DNA of 64,000 bases from positions 806,001-870,000 of the forward strand of contig NZ_MDVN01000022.1 of NCBI RefSeq assembly GCF_002741945.1. Reading direction: 5' to 3'. Of this stretch, positions 16,954-26,920 are shown in pieces. A program made the position numbers and the translations under genes. Source of the stretch: Gaetbulibacter sp. 4G1. Lineage in GTDB: Bacteria > Bacteroidota > Bacteroidia > Flavobacteriales > Flavobacteriaceae. The notes below the pieces were generated by a model. It was not told the origin of the DNA and ran no database searches. It saw only the letters and a program-made list of their open reading frames with translations. The stretch's first letter is position 1; each line of letters opens with the position of its first letter.

Positions 16954-17128
16954 GAAAGTCTCAATCGACCAAAAGCATACTAAATGTTAAAAAAATATGC
17001 ACTTTATCGAATTTATATGTTTTTAAACTGATTTTTTAAAAATATGTTTCATATTTGCTTTCCCCAAATTAACCAAACCAATATTATAGATTTTCCCAAA
17101 TCTACCATTAAACTTAACCTACGGAATT

Positions 17129-17251
17129 ATGGAATCAAATCTACCTGAACAATCTACAATAAGTGAAAGCAAATTGAAAGAGACGCTTCAAGAAAATTTA
17201 CGATTTGTAAAAAGCTTACTATACTTAACAAAAAAAATATTTATGTTATAA
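17129..17251 (+). CDS. Possible 40-residue protein, unknown
   Basis: ATG at 17129 to TAA at 17249-17251 encodes MESNLPEQSTISESKLKETL followed by a helical stretch ending VKSLLYLTKKIFML. The part before the end looks like one amphipathic helix. The 3' end overlaps that of the converging ABC gene by six bases. I know no family; it may be a small real gene or chance. Confidence 0.35.
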   Translation: MESNLPEQSTISESKLKETLQENLRFVKSLLYLTKKIFML

Positions 17252-18919
17252 CCCTTTAGGGATAGCATTAATTAACTTTTTAGTATAATCTTTTTTAGGC
17301 TGGTTGTATATTATATCTGCATCGTCTAATTCTTCAATTTTACCTTTATTCATAACTAGTAGCTGATCTGCCATGTATTTAACTACGGCCAAATCATGTG
17401 AAATAAATATATAAGTAAAGTTAAAATCTTCTTTTAGCTCATTTAACAGGTTTAAAACTTGGGCTTGAACAGAAATATCCAATGCAGAAACCGATTCGTC
17501 GCAAACAATAAGCTTAGGTTGTAATGCTATAGTTCTAGCAATTCCAACACGCTGCCTTTGCCCGCCAGAAAATTCATGAGGATATCTATTAAAATAATTT
17601 TCAGATAAGCCAACACGCTTTAAAATCTCAATTACTTTTTCTTTGCGTTCTTTATCTGTTGAATATAAATTATGAACCTTCATAGGTTCTAAAATAGCTT
17701 CTCCTATTGGAATTCTTGGGTTTAAAGACGAATAAGGATCCTGAAAGATTATTTGAATGTCTTTCCTTAGTTTTTTTATCTCAGAATTAGATAATTGAGT
17801 GATATCAACCCCGCTATACAAAATTTGGCCAGCTGTTGCTTTATCTAATTGAAGTATGGCATTCCCTAAAGTAGATTTTCCGCAGCCAGATTCGCCAACT
17901 AACCCTAATGTCTCTCCTTCGTATAGCTTGAAACTTACATTATTTACAGCTTTAAATATCTCGGGTTTACTAAACCATCCAGATTTTGACATATACTCTT
18001 TTTCAACATTAATAACTTCTAATAAAGGCTTATTACTATACAGTTTTTCATGTTTTAATTTTCTGTCTTCAGCAGTAATTATATCATGAGAAGTAGTATC
18101 ATTTAAATAGTCATTGATAGTTGGTAAAATTTTCAACCTAGTTTTTAATGAGGGGCGAGAATTAATTAGTGCCTTTGTGTATATATGTTGAGGATTGTTA
18201 AAAATACTAGATACGTTACCCTTTTCAACAATACCTCCTTTGTACATAACTATTACTCTATCTGCAATTTCTGAAATTAAAGCCAAATCGTGCGTAATAA
18301 AAATTATGCTCATTTTGGTTTCAAGTTGTAACTCTTTTAGTAAACTAATAATTTCTTTTTGCACAGTTACATCAAGAGCTGTTGTAGGCTCGTCAGCAAT
18401 TAAAACATCTGGTTTGCAGGCTATAGCCATGGCTATCATAACCCGTTGTTTTTGACCACCAGAAATTTCATGAGGGTATGCGTTGTAAACTCGATTTGCA
18501 TCAGGAAGTTTTACTTTTTCAAATAATACAATAGCTTCTTTTTTTGCTTCTTTTTTTGAAAGATTTGTATGAAGCAATAAAATTTCTTGTACTTGTTTAC
18601 CACAGGTCATAGAAGGGTTTAAAGAACTCATGGGTTCTTGAAAAATAAAAGCTATTCTATTACCGCGAATTTTTTGAAATTCTTTGGGTGATAACTTAGT
18701 TAAATCTTCATTGTTATAAATGATACTTCCAGAACTTATTTTAGAAATATTTTTAGGAAGCAAACCTAAAATAGCTAAAGATGATACAGATTTACCCGAC
18801 CCAGATTCTCCAACAACTCCTAAAATTTCGTTTTCGTTCAGACAATATGAAACATTGTGAATTACTTCATTCTCACCAAATGAAATAGATAAATCTGTAA
18901 TAGTTAAAATTGATGACAT
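17246..18919 (-). CDS. Fused oligopeptide ABC transporter ATPase (DppD-DppF type)
   Basis: 557 residues from the preferred ATG at 18919 (MSSILTITDLSISFG); an ATG at 19015 would add 32 hydrophobic residues not seen in the family. Two full ATPase halves are joined: half 1 has Walker A GESGSGKS, signature SGGQKQR and ADEPTTALDV; half 2 has GESGCGKS, signature SGGQRQR and CDESVSALDI. This matches the GsiA/YejF group that powers di- and oligopeptide or glutathione-type importers at the inner membrane. No permease or binding protein gene is adjacent, so its partners lie elsewhere. It converges with the CoA-transferase unit. Confidence 0.92.
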   Translation of the reverse strand: MSSILTITDLSISFGENEVIHNVSYCLNENEILGVVGESGSGKSVSSLAILGLLPKNISKISSGSIIYNNEDLTKLSPKEFQKIRGNRIAFIFQEPMSSLNPSMTCGKQVQEILLLHTNLSKKEAKKEAIVLFEKVKLPDANRVYNAYPHEISGGQKQRVMIAMAIACKPDVLIADEPTTALDVTVQKEIISLLKELQLETKMSIIFITHDLALISEIADRVIVMYKGGIVEKGNVSSIFNNPQHIYTKALINSRPSLKTRLKILPTINDYLNDTTSHDIITAEDRKLKHEKLYSNKPLLEVINVEKEYMSKSGWFSKPEIFKAVNNVSFKLYEGETLGLVGESGCGKSTLGNAILQLDKATAGQILYSGVDITQLSNSEIKKLRKDIQIIFQDPYSSLNPRIPIGEAILEPMKVHNLYSTDKERKEKVIEILKRVGLSENYFNRYPHEFSGGQRQRVGIARTIALQPKLIVCDESVSALDISVQAQVLNLLNELKEDFNFTYIFISHDLAVVKYMADQLLVMNKGKIEELDDADIIYNQPKKDYTKKLINAIPKGL

Positions 18920-19135
18920 TATTTTAAAGCTATTTAAGTAGAATTTCAAAGATACCAAACGGAAAACATATAATAATAAAAATAAGACACTATAAAATGT
19001 AATCTGTTTCCTCAAAAAAATTATGGCTATTCCGTAAAAAGCTACATTACATAAAGATTGTCTGTAAAAATTGTATTTAATCTTAAAAAAACAACTAGAT
19101 TTATAATAATTGTTTAACCCTTATAACCAACCATT

Positions 19136-21334
19136 ATGAAAAGACTATTACTACCCCTCGTTATTTTATTTAATGTAGTTTTTGCATTCTCTCAAGATTA
19201 TGAACAAAAAGCAGAGAGGTTTTTAAAGCAAAAAGGAGAACTTACATTTTCTTTTAAAGTAAATCACCCTTCAGAAGTTGAAGCTTTTAGTAGAAACTTA
19301 TCTATAGTTAATTACGATAAGAAAACAAAAACTCTCACAGCTTGGGCAAACGAAAAACAGTTTAGAGCATTTCAAACAAAAAACATTCCTTTCCAAGTCC
19401 CAGAAAGCGAAAATGAAGTTGATGCTAGTATAATATACGATAACAAACAGGCTAAGTCTTTTAAAGGCACGACCTCAAAAAGTTTTGCAAATACGCTTAC
19501 TTTTCCTGTAGCTAATTATCCAACTTATGCACAGTATGCACAACAAATGCAGGATTTTGAAAATGACAATCCAACACTTGTACAAAAAATTAGCATTGGT
19601 AATACAGCAGAAAATGACGGTAAAGAACTACTGTTTGTGAAAATTTCGGATAATGTTACAACAGACGAACAAGAACCAAAACTTATGTATACTTCATCTA
19701 TGCATGGTGATGAAATTGCTGGGTATCCAATGATGCTTACTCTTATCGATTACATATTAACTGTTTACGCGGATACGGGACATGCTGATCATGCTAGAGT
19801 AAAGAACTTGGTTGAAAACACGGAAATTTGGATAAACCCTAGTGCTAATCCAGATGGCACTTATTATGGAAGCTCTAATAATACCTCTGTAGCTGGGGCT
19901 AGAAGAGGTAACATTAATAATCTAGATTTAAATAGAAACTATCCAGATAATGTTCAAGGTGCACATACTGATGGTGAAGCTTATCAAGCAGAAACTTTAG
20001 CATTTATGGCTTTAGCAGATGCAAATCATTTTGTTATATCTGCTAACTTTCATGGAGGAACAGAGTTGTTTAATTACCCATTTGATAATGCTTATGTAAG
20101 CCAATATACACATCCTGATGGAGATTGGTTCGAATTTACAGGAGTAGAATATGCTACGCATGCGCAAAATGATAGCGATGCCTTAGGTGACACAACATAT
20201 ATGACGGCTGATGATGATAGTAATGTATATCCAAGCCCTGGAGTAACTCATGGAGCTGAGTGGTATCGTGTATTTGGAGGGCGTCAGGATTATATGAATG
20301 TTTATCAACAATGTAAAGAGGTAACTATTGAACTATCTGATACTAAGCTCCTTCCTGAAAGTCAGTTGGTTAATTATTGGCTTTATAATCGTGACGCTTT
20401 ATTAGATTACTTAACTCAAGGAACTTATGGTTTTAGAGGTATTGTTAAAGATGCGAGTACCAATACTCCAATTGAAGCTACAGTAACACTTGTAGGTCAT
20501 GATGCATTTGGATCGAATACGTTTTCTGATGCTAATGGAGGTGATTATTACAGGCCTGTTAAAGCAGGAACTTATGATATTCTATTTGAAGCACCTTGTT
20601 ATCAGTCGTTTACTTTATCTGGGCAAACCATATCAGATTATCAAACGCTAACGTTAGCTGATGTTTTGTTAACTCCAATTGGTGCAGTTGCTCCTACCGG
20701 TTTAAATGCATTTAATATTGGGGCTACGACAACATCTTTAAGTTGGGACGCTACTTCTGGAGCAACTTACGATTTAAGATATAGAGAAATTGGAGCATCA
20801 AATTGGACCAATGTTAATGGTTTGTCTAGTGCGTCAACTAATTTAACTGGTTTAACGGCTTCAACACAATATGAAGCGCAGGTAAGAAGTAATTGTACAG
20901 GAGGAAGCAGTTCGGTTTACAGTGCTTCTGTTAACTTTACAACAACAAATGTTCAGCTAAATTACTGTACTTCTAGTGGAAACACATCATATCAAACAGC
21001 AGTATCTAGGGTAATATTTGGAGCAATTGATAATATTGATGGACCAGCAAAAGATGTCGGTTATGAGGATTTTACCAATCTTAGTACAACAGTTACTCAA
21101 TCGACATCAGAAAACCTTACGGTTTATGTTAATACTGATGGAAATTATAGAGTAGATGCATTTGTTTGGATTGACTGGAATCAAAATGGAGATTTCACAG
21201 ATAGCGGAGAAGCATATGATTTAGGTAACATAAGTAATGTTCCAAATGGAGCTTTACCAACATTGTCTGTTTCTATTCCTGCTAGTGCTCAACTAGGAAG
21301 TACTAGAATGAGAGTTTCTGCTAGGTATAATTGA
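19136..21334 (+). CDS. Secreted M14 zinc carboxypeptidase, truncated before its T9SS sorting domain
   Basis: 732 residues. Signal peptide (about 1-19); propeptide to about 120; M14 catalytic domain with zinc ligands in SSMHGDEIAGYP (H190, E193), the later SANFHGGTELFNYPFD histidine and the catalytic glutamate in KEVTIELSDTK. Then a carboxypeptidase-regulatory-like domain (about 430-510), a fibronectin type III module (about 515-605) and a GEVED domain (about 610-732) cut off at SARYN by a TGA at 21332. The continuing C-terminal jelly-roll and sorting tail are intact but lie in another frame (21334-21945). Comparison with the paralogue at 22172 shows that a segment is missing at this point. 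The enzyme made would be exported to the periplasm but not sorted by T9SS. Confidence 0.88.
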   Translation: MKRLLLPLVILFNVVFAFSQDYEQKAERFLKQKGELTFSFKVNHPSEVEAFSRNLSIVNYDKKTKTLTAWANEKQFRAFQTKNIPFQVPESENEVDASIIYDNKQAKSFKGTTSKSFANTLTFPVANYPTYAQYAQQMQDFENDNPTLVQKISIGNTAENDGKELLFVKISDNVTTDEQEPKLMYTSSMHGDEIAGYPMMLTLIDYILTVYADTGHADHARVKNLVENTEIWINPSANPDGTYYGSSNNTSVAGARRGNINNLDLNRNYPDNVQGAHTDGEAYQAETLAFMALADANHFVISANFHGGTELFNYPFDNAYVSQYTHPDGDWFEFTGVEYATHAQNDSDALGDTTYMTADDDSNVYPSPGVTHGAEWYRVFGGRQDYMNVYQQCKEVTIELSDTKLLPESQLVNYWLYNRDALLDYLTQGTYGFRGIVKDASTNTPIEATVTLVGHDAFGSNTFSDANGGDYYRPVKAGTYDILFEAPCYQSFTLSGQTISDYQTLTLADVLLTPIGAVAPTGLNAFNIGATTTSLSWDATSGATYDLRYREIGASNWTNVNGLSSASTNLTGLTASTQYEAQVRSNCTGGSSSVYSASVNFTTTNVQLNYCTSSGNTSYQTAVSRVIFGAIDNIDGPAKDVGYEDFTNLSTTVTQSTSENLTVYVNTDGNYRVDAFVWIDWNQNGDFTDSGEAYDLGNISNVPNGALPTLSVSIPASAQLGSTRMRVSARYN

Positions 21335-21945
21335 CTTCTCCATCATTTGACTTATCTCCATATAACGAAGTAGAATTCAGCTTTTATTTCTATGCTCACA
21401 GTATGGAAAACAATGAAGATTTCTGGCTGCAATATAATGATGGATCTGGATTTACGACTATAAAAACTTGGACAAGAGGCGTAGACTTTAACAATGGAAG
21501 CTTTAGTAATAAAATTATTGTTACGCTTAATGCTTCGCAATATAACTTAGTTAACAATGCTCAGTTTAGGCTTAGGTGTGATGCTTCTGGAAACAATGAC
21601 CAAATCTTTATTGATCAAGTTGTTATTGTTGGAGACGGCACTAGTGGCTCTGCAAGAGGAACAACTAACAAAATATTGAGTATTCCAGAAGATGAAGTTG
21701 TTGTTCTAGAGAAAAACAATTTTAAGCTATATCCGAATCCAGTTAAAGGAGCAGTTTTAAACATCAAGCTTTCCAGCGGAAATAATAACATATCTTATAA
21801 AATCATTAACATGCTAGGTCAAGTAGTTAATGTAGGCAAAACAACTAAAGAAGTTATGGTTGGGAATTTAGAGGCAGGTGTTTATTATATAGAAGTAAAT
21901 AACGGGAAAGAAAAAATGACTAAAAGATTTGTAAAGAGTAATTAA
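21334..21945 (+). pseudogene. Detached C-terminus: jelly-roll and T9SS type A sorting domain of the carboxypeptidase
   Basis: About 203 codons with no proper start (the first in-frame candidate is a TTG at 21331). It encodes a beta-rich module (FDLSPYNEVEFSFYFYAH) closely similar to residues about 1100-1190 of the metallopeptidase at 22172, then a T9SS type A sorting domain (FKLYPNPVKGAVLNIKL, NLEAGVYYIEV, MTKRFVKSN). It is the natural C-terminus of the M14 carboxypeptidase, separated by an out-of-frame deletion around 21331. Without an export signal it cannot act alone. Confidence 0.8.
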
Positions 21946-21966
21946 CTTAACCTTTTAGTTTATGTT

Positions 21967-22000
21967 AAAAGTCCACATGGGAAACCCATGTGGACTTTTT
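21967..22000 (+). terminator. Strong terminator after the carboxypeptidase locus
   Basis: A 15-bp perfect stem, AAAAGTCCACATGGG (21967-21981) with CCCATGTGGACTTTT (21985-21999), three-base loop and T-run. Confidence 0.9.
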
Positions 22001-22171
22001 GTTTTTTAACAAATAAGATATTTCTTACTTGCTACATGTGGAAAAACCATATTGTTAATAACTACCCTGTAATTTCATCGAAAAATTACAGAATAGTTAT
22101 TTTTTTAATGTTTTTTAAATTAAATTCGGAAAAATTATAACTAAAAACTAATAATAACTCAAACCATCATT

Positions 22172-25100
22172 ATGATTAAAAAACTACTACTACTTATTAT
22201 TTTTACGAGCTTTAACGTCTCTTTTGCTCAAAATCAATTTTGGAAAAAAGAAAACCCAGCTAGTAATGCTAAAACTTTAGCAAGCAAAAAAAACCTACCA
22301 AAGACCCAAACCTATTCATTAGATGTTGAAGAACTAACCAAGGCTCTATCTAAAGCTCCATTAAGAGGGAATTTTGTCGGAGAATCTAAATTAATTATTG
22401 CGTTTCCAAATGCTGAGGGTGAATTTGAAAACTACCGTATAACTGAAGCACCAGTTATGCATCCAGAATTAGCTGCTAAATATCCAGGAATTAAATCTTA
22501 CGCTGGTCAAGGAATCGACAATAGAACAGATATAATCCGTTTTAGTATTTCGCCAAAAGGGTTTCAGAGTATGCGATTATCTGCAAAAAAAGAAGCGTCT
22601 TTTATAGAACCTTATACTAATGATTTATCTGAATATACAGTTTATCGAAGAGCAGATGAGAAAGAGAGTATAAACGATTTTGAATGTGAAGTTATTGACG
22701 CCGCGCATTCTAAATTACAATCTAAAGGAGGAACAACATATAAGAATGCAGACGATGGTACGTTACGAACTTTTAGATTAGCAATGTCTGCAACTGGAGA
22801 ATATACTGCTTACCATGGAGGGACTAAGGCTCAGGCTTTAGCAGCAATTAATGCAACAATGACTAGGGTAAATGGTATTTTTGAAAACGATTTTAATGTT
22901 ACTATGGTATTAATTGCTAATACAGATGCGGTAATTTATACAAATTCATCTACAGACCCATATAGTAGTTCAACCTCTGGTTATAATGGAGAATTACAAT
23001 CTACGTTAACAAGTGTTATAGGTGAAGCTAATTATGATATAGGTCATCTATTTGCAAATTTACAAAACAATGGCAATGCAGGATGTATAGGTTGTGTTTG
23101 TACTAACGGTAGTAAAGGAAGCGGATGGACATCATATACAACTCCATCTGGTGTAAATTTTGATGTAGACTACGTTGCTCACGAAATGGGGCATCAGTTT
23201 GGAGCAAATCACACCTTTACTTTTAGAAATGAAAGTGGTACAGGCGTACAGGCAGAACCAGGAAGTGGGTCGACCATTATGGGGTATGCAGGAATTACAG
23301 GTGCTACTGATGTACAACCGCATAGCGACCCTTATTTTCACGCGCATAGTATAAGACAAGTAACCGATAATGTAAAAACAAAATCATGTCCAACTAATAC
23401 TAATACAGGGAATGCAGTTCCAACTGCAAATGCAGGAACTAATTATACTATTCCAAAAGGCACGCCTTTTGTATTAACAGGATCTGGTACAGATGCAAAT
23501 TCTGGCGACGTGTTAACGTATTGTTGGGAACAAATGGATTTAGGAACTTCATCGTCCACATATCCAAGTACAACTAGAACATCTGGTCCAGCATTTAGAT
23601 CGTATAGTCCATCAACAAATCCAAGCAGGTATTTCCCAAATTTAGCAACAATAAAAACAGGAGCTACATCATGGCAATGGGAAGCTGTACCTAATGTTGC
23701 AAGAACTTTAAATTTTAGATTTACTGTAAGAGACAATAGAGCTGGTGGAGCAAATAACAATAGTGACGATACAGTTATAACGGTTAATGGAACTGCGGGC
23801 CCTTTTATATTAAATGCACCTAATAGCAATGTAACTTGGAATGCTAATACAACTCAAGCGGTTACATGGGACGTTGCAGGTACTACAGGGAACGGGGTTA
23901 ATGCTACTAATGTTGATATTTTGCTGTCTACAGATGGAGGAGACACCTATCCTATTACTTTAGCTTCTGGTGTTCCTAATGACGGTTCTCATGACATTGT
24001 AGTTCCAGACAATCAAGGAAGCCAAAATAGAATTATGGTAAGAGGGACAAATCATATCTTTTTCGATATTTCTAATTCTAATTTCACTATTGGTGCTCCA
24101 GTAGTTTGTAATGCTACGGTTCCATCAGGGTTGGCAGCAAGTAATGTAGTCGCTACAACTGCTACGTTAAGCTGGAATACTGTTACTGCTGCTACTTACG
24201 ATTTACAATATAGAGTTGTTGGAGCATCAAGTTGGACAACTGTTGCTGTTACAGGAGCTACAACCAATTTAACAGGATTAACCGCATCAACACAATATGA
24301 AGCGCAGGTAAGAAGTAAATGTAATGGAGGTAGCAATTCTGCTTATAGTAGCGTTATCAACTTTACAACTACAGCTGTACAATTAAATTATTGTACTTCG
24401 AGTGGGAATACATCATATCAAACAGGCGTTTCTCGAGTAATATTTGGAGCGATAGACAATGCCGATGGTCCTGCAAAAAATGTTGGTTACGAAGATTTCA
24501 CTAATCTTAGCGCAGCAGTTACTCAATCTTCATCTGAAAACCTTACGGTTTATGTGAATACAGATGGCAATTATAGAGTAGATGCATTTGCTTGGGTTGA
24601 TTGGAATCAAAATGGAGATTTCACAGACAGCGGAGAAGCATACGATTTAGGTAATATAAGTAATGTAGCTAATGGTGCACTACCAACCTTATCAATTTCT
24701 ATTCCTGTAAGTGCACAGTTAGGAAGTACTAGAATGAGAGTTTCTGCTAGATATAATTCTAACCCTACTTCTTGTCAAACAAATTTTGACGGAGAAGTGG
24801 AAGATTATACAATTAATGTTCAAAGCTCTGGTCCAGATATTATAAAGCCAGTAATAACATTAAACGGAGCTTCTACAGTTAATTTAAATGTAGGACAAAC
24901 CTATTCAGAATTAGGAGCTACAGCAACCGATAATATAGATGGAAATATAACAGCAAACATTGTAACTACAGGCACAGTTAATACTACAGTAGCAGGAACT
25001 TACATAGTAAATTACAATGTAAGTGATGCAGCAGGTAATGCAGCAGATCAAGTAAGTAGAACAGTTATAGTTGCTGCAGATATTGTAAAGCCGGTAATAA

Positions 25101-26089
25101 CATTAAACGGAGCTTCTACAATTAATTTAACTATTGGAGGAACTTATACAGAGCAAGGCGCTACAGCGACTGATAATGTGGACGGAAATATAACGGCAAA
25201 TATTGTAACCACAGGTACAGTTAACACTGCAGTAGCAGGAACTTACACAGTAAATTATAATGTAAGTGATGCGGCAGGCAATGCAGCAGATCAAGTAAGC
25301 AGAACTGTTATAGTTGCTGCAAGCTCTACAACTACTTTGCATGAAGGATTCTTTGAATCTGGATGGGATGGATGGAGTGATGGCGGAAGTGATTGTTTCC
25401 GTTATTCTGGTTCAAGATCTTATGAAAATAGTTATTCAATAAGACTTCGAGATAATTCAGGAACAAGATCAGCGATGACTTCTCAAAATTTTAATTTAAC
25501 AGCTTATAACCAAGTTGAAATTAAGTTCTATTTTTACGCGTATAGTATGGAAAATGGTGAAGATTTTTGGGTACGTTATTATAATGGTTCTAGTTGGTCT
25601 ACAGTGGCTGCTTATGCAAGCGGATCAGATTTCAATAATAATACATTCTATAGTGCAACAGTAACTTTAAATTCTTCTGATGTTAACTTTGCATCTAATG
25701 CACAGTTTAGGATTCAATGTGATGCTAGTGCGAATGCAGATCATGTGTATATAGATCAAGTAACTATTAAAGGAATTACTGGAGGGTCTTCTTCTAGAGG
25801 AAATAATAATTCTATTGTGCCTTTAGGTGAGTTAAATACTAATGGTGGTATTGATTTAGAAGAAAACTTCTTATTATACCCAAACCCAGTAAAAGGAGCT
25901 ATATTAAATATACGTCGTCTAGACAACAAACCTATCCCATACACCATTGTTAATGTTGTTGGTCAGGTTGTTAAAAAAGGACAAGCCACAAATAAAGTGA
26001 ATGTTTCTAATTTAGAAGCAGGTATGTATTTCCTTAAAATGGAAGACGGAGAAGAAACTATAACTAAAAAATTTATAAAAACTAATTAA
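22172..26089 (+). CDS. Large secreted reprolysin-like metallopeptidase with GEVED, Ig-like and T9SS sorting domains
   Basis: 1305 residues. Signal peptide (about 1-20); propeptide; M12B-like zinc peptidase with HEMGHQFGANH at 337-347 (HExxHxxGxxH) and the Met-turn GSTIMGYAG shortly after; PKD/Ig-type linkers; a fibronectin type III module (about 645-730); a GEVED domain (about 735-890) nearly identical in plan to that of the carboxypeptidase upstream; two tandem DUF5011/HYR-type repeats of 81 residues (about 890-1050); a jelly-roll module; and a T9SS type A tail (LLYPNPVKGAILNI, then ITKKFIKTN). It is secreted across the outer membrane by the gliding-linked system to degrade extracellular protein. 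It has its own terminator. This copy preserves what the carboxypeptidase has lost. Confidence 0.92.
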   Translation: MIKKLLLLIIFTSFNVSFAQNQFWKKENPASNAKTLASKKNLPKTQTYSLDVEELTKALSKAPLRGNFVGESKLIIAFPNAEGEFENYRITEAPVMHPELAAKYPGIKSYAGQGIDNRTDIIRFSISPKGFQSMRLSAKKEASFIEPYTNDLSEYTVYRRADEKESINDFECEVIDAAHSKLQSKGGTTYKNADDGTLRTFRLAMSATGEYTAYHGGTKAQALAAINATMTRVNGIFENDFNVTMVLIANTDAVIYTNSSTDPYSSSTSGYNGELQSTLTSVIGEANYDIGHLFANLQNNGNAGCIGCVCTNGSKGSGWTSYTTPSGVNFDVDYVAHEMGHQFGANHTFTFRNESGTGVQAEPGSGSTIMGYAGITGATDVQPHSDPYFHAHSIRQVTDNVKTKSCPTNTNTGNAVPTANAGTNYTIPKGTPFVLTGSGTDANSGDVLTYCWEQMDLGTSSSTYPSTTRTSGPAFRSYSPSTNPSRYFPNLATIKTGATSWQWEAVPNVARTLNFRFTVRDNRAGGANNNSDDTVITVNGTAGPFILNAPNSNVTWNANTTQAVTWDVAGTTGNGVNATNVDILLSTDGGDTYPITLASGVPNDGSHDIVVPDNQGSQNRIMVRGTNHIFFDISNSNFTIGAPVVCNATVPSGLAASNVVATTATLSWNTVTAATYDLQYRVVGASSWTTVAVTGATTNLTGLTASTQYEAQVRSKCNGGSNSAYSSVINFTTTAVQLNYCTSSGNTSYQTGVSRVIFGAIDNADGPAKNVGYEDFTNLSAAVTQSSSENLTVYVNTDGNYRVDAFAWVDWNQNGDFTDSGEAYDLGNISNVANGALPTLSISIPVSAQLGSTRMRVSARYNSNPTSCQTNFDGEVEDYTINVQSSGPDIIKPVITLNGASTVNLNVGQTYSELGATATDNIDGNITANIVTTGTVNTTVAGTYIVNYNVSDAAGNAADQVSRTVIVAADIVKPVITLNGASTINLTIGGTYTEQGATATDNVDGNITANIVTTGTVNTAVAGTYTVNYNVSDAAGNAADQVSRTVIVAASSTTTLHEGFFESGWDGWSDGGSDCFRYSGSRSYENSYSIRLRDNSGTRSAMTSQNFNLTAYNQVEIKFYFYAYSMENGEDFWVRYYNGSSWSTVAAYASGSDFNNNTFYSATVTLNSSDVNFASNAQFRIQCDASANADHVYIDQVTIKGITGGSSSRGNNNSIVPLGELNTNGGIDLEENFLLYPNPVKGAILNIRRLDNKPIPYTIVNVVGQVVKKGQATNKVNVSNLEAGMYFLKMEDGEETITKKFIKTN
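24834..25319 (+). repeat. Tandem 243-bp repeat encoding two DUF5011-type Ig modules
   Basis: The sequence repeats in frame with a period of 243 bases (81 codons): for example AAAGCC at 24844 and again at 25087, followed by the same ATTAAACGGAGCTTCTACA text. Identity is high at DNA level, suggesting recent duplication or gene conversion. Confidence 0.85.
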
Positions 26090-26113
26090 ACTTAATTTCT
26101 TTAATAAATTTAT

Positions 26114-26144
26114 AAGCCTAGACAAATTTTGTCTAGGCTTTTTC
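26114..26144. terminator. Terminator after the metallopeptidase
   Basis: AAGCCTAGAC (26114-26123) pairs with GTCTAGGCTT (26131-26140) over loop AAATTTT, followed by a T-run on the plus strand. Confidence 0.88.
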
Positions 26145-26206
26145 TTTGAACAAAATCACTGATGTAAAATTATTTAAAAACTCTAAAAAGAATCTTTATT
26201 TGCATT

Positions 26207-26920
26207 TTAAACATGAATGATTTCTTCACTACTTAAAAGAGCATCACCACGCAGTCTTAAAAATATTTGAGCTACAGCAATGGTGTCTTTTTCACAGTAA
26301 ATAATGATTCTATCTATTTCATTTTCTTTATAATAAACGCGGTACACTTCACTACCATCAATATCATCCTTTGGAGAAGGAATACCTAAAACATTGGTTA
26401 GTAATTTTAAAGAAGTATAGGTTTTATAATCACCAAACTTCCATAATTCTAAAGTGTCTAAATGAGGGACTTCCCATGGTTTTTTACCAAATAAATTAAG
26501 TTTATATGGTAGTTCAATATCATTAATTATCATACGACGTGCGATGTAAGGAAAGTCGAATTCTTTACCATTGTGTGCACAAAGCAAATGTTTAGTTTGG
26601 CTAAAATGAGAAATTAATAGATTTTTAAAATCTTTAAGAATTTTAATTTCATCACCATAAAACGAGGTTACTCTAAATTTCCTGTTTTCTCCTTGAGAGG
26701 TGAAATAACCAACAGAAATACAGATTATTTTTCCAAATTCAGCCCAAATACCGGCGCGTTCGTAAAACTCCTCAGCAGTAAATTCATCCTTTCTTTGATA
26801 TTGTGACTTGTGTTCCCAAAGGGCTTGTTTTGTTTCATCTAAATCAGAGAAATATTGTGTTTCTGGAACGGTTTCAATGTCCAGAAACAATATATTTTCA
26901 AGATTGAGTTTAGAGATCAT
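26207..26920 (-). CDS. 3'-5' exonuclease, PolB exonuclease-like (DnaQ fold)
   Basis: 237 residues with a DEDD-type exonuclease core: FLDIETVPE near the N-terminus (D and E metal ligands), CAHNGKEFDFPYIARRM in the middle and YCEKDTIAVAQIF near the C-terminus. This matches the predicted 3'-5' exonuclease family related to the proofreading domain of PolB (DUF2/exo2 type). It probably trims DNA or RNA in the cytoplasm; substrate unknown. Its start overlaps the serine hydrolase gene upstream by 11 bases, so they share a transcript although the functions look unrelated. It is the last gene of the long minus-strand block. Confidence 0.87.
   Translation of the reverse strand: MISKLNLENILFLDIETVPETQYFSDLDETKQALWEHKSQYQRKDEFTAEEFYERAGIWAEFGKIICISVGYFTSQGENRKFRVTSFYGDEIKILKDFKNLLISHFSQTKHLLCAHNGKEFDFPYIARRMIINDIELPYKLNLFGKKPWEVPHLDTLELWKFGDYKTYTSLKLLTNVLGIPSPKDDIDGSEVYRVYYKENEIDRIIIYCEKDTIAVAQIFLRLRGDALLSSEEIIHV

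Noticed and set aside
18920-19015. Hydrophobic N-terminal extension of the ABC ATPase
   Set aside because: Not found in the family; the ATG at 18919 begins the normal ATPase sequence.
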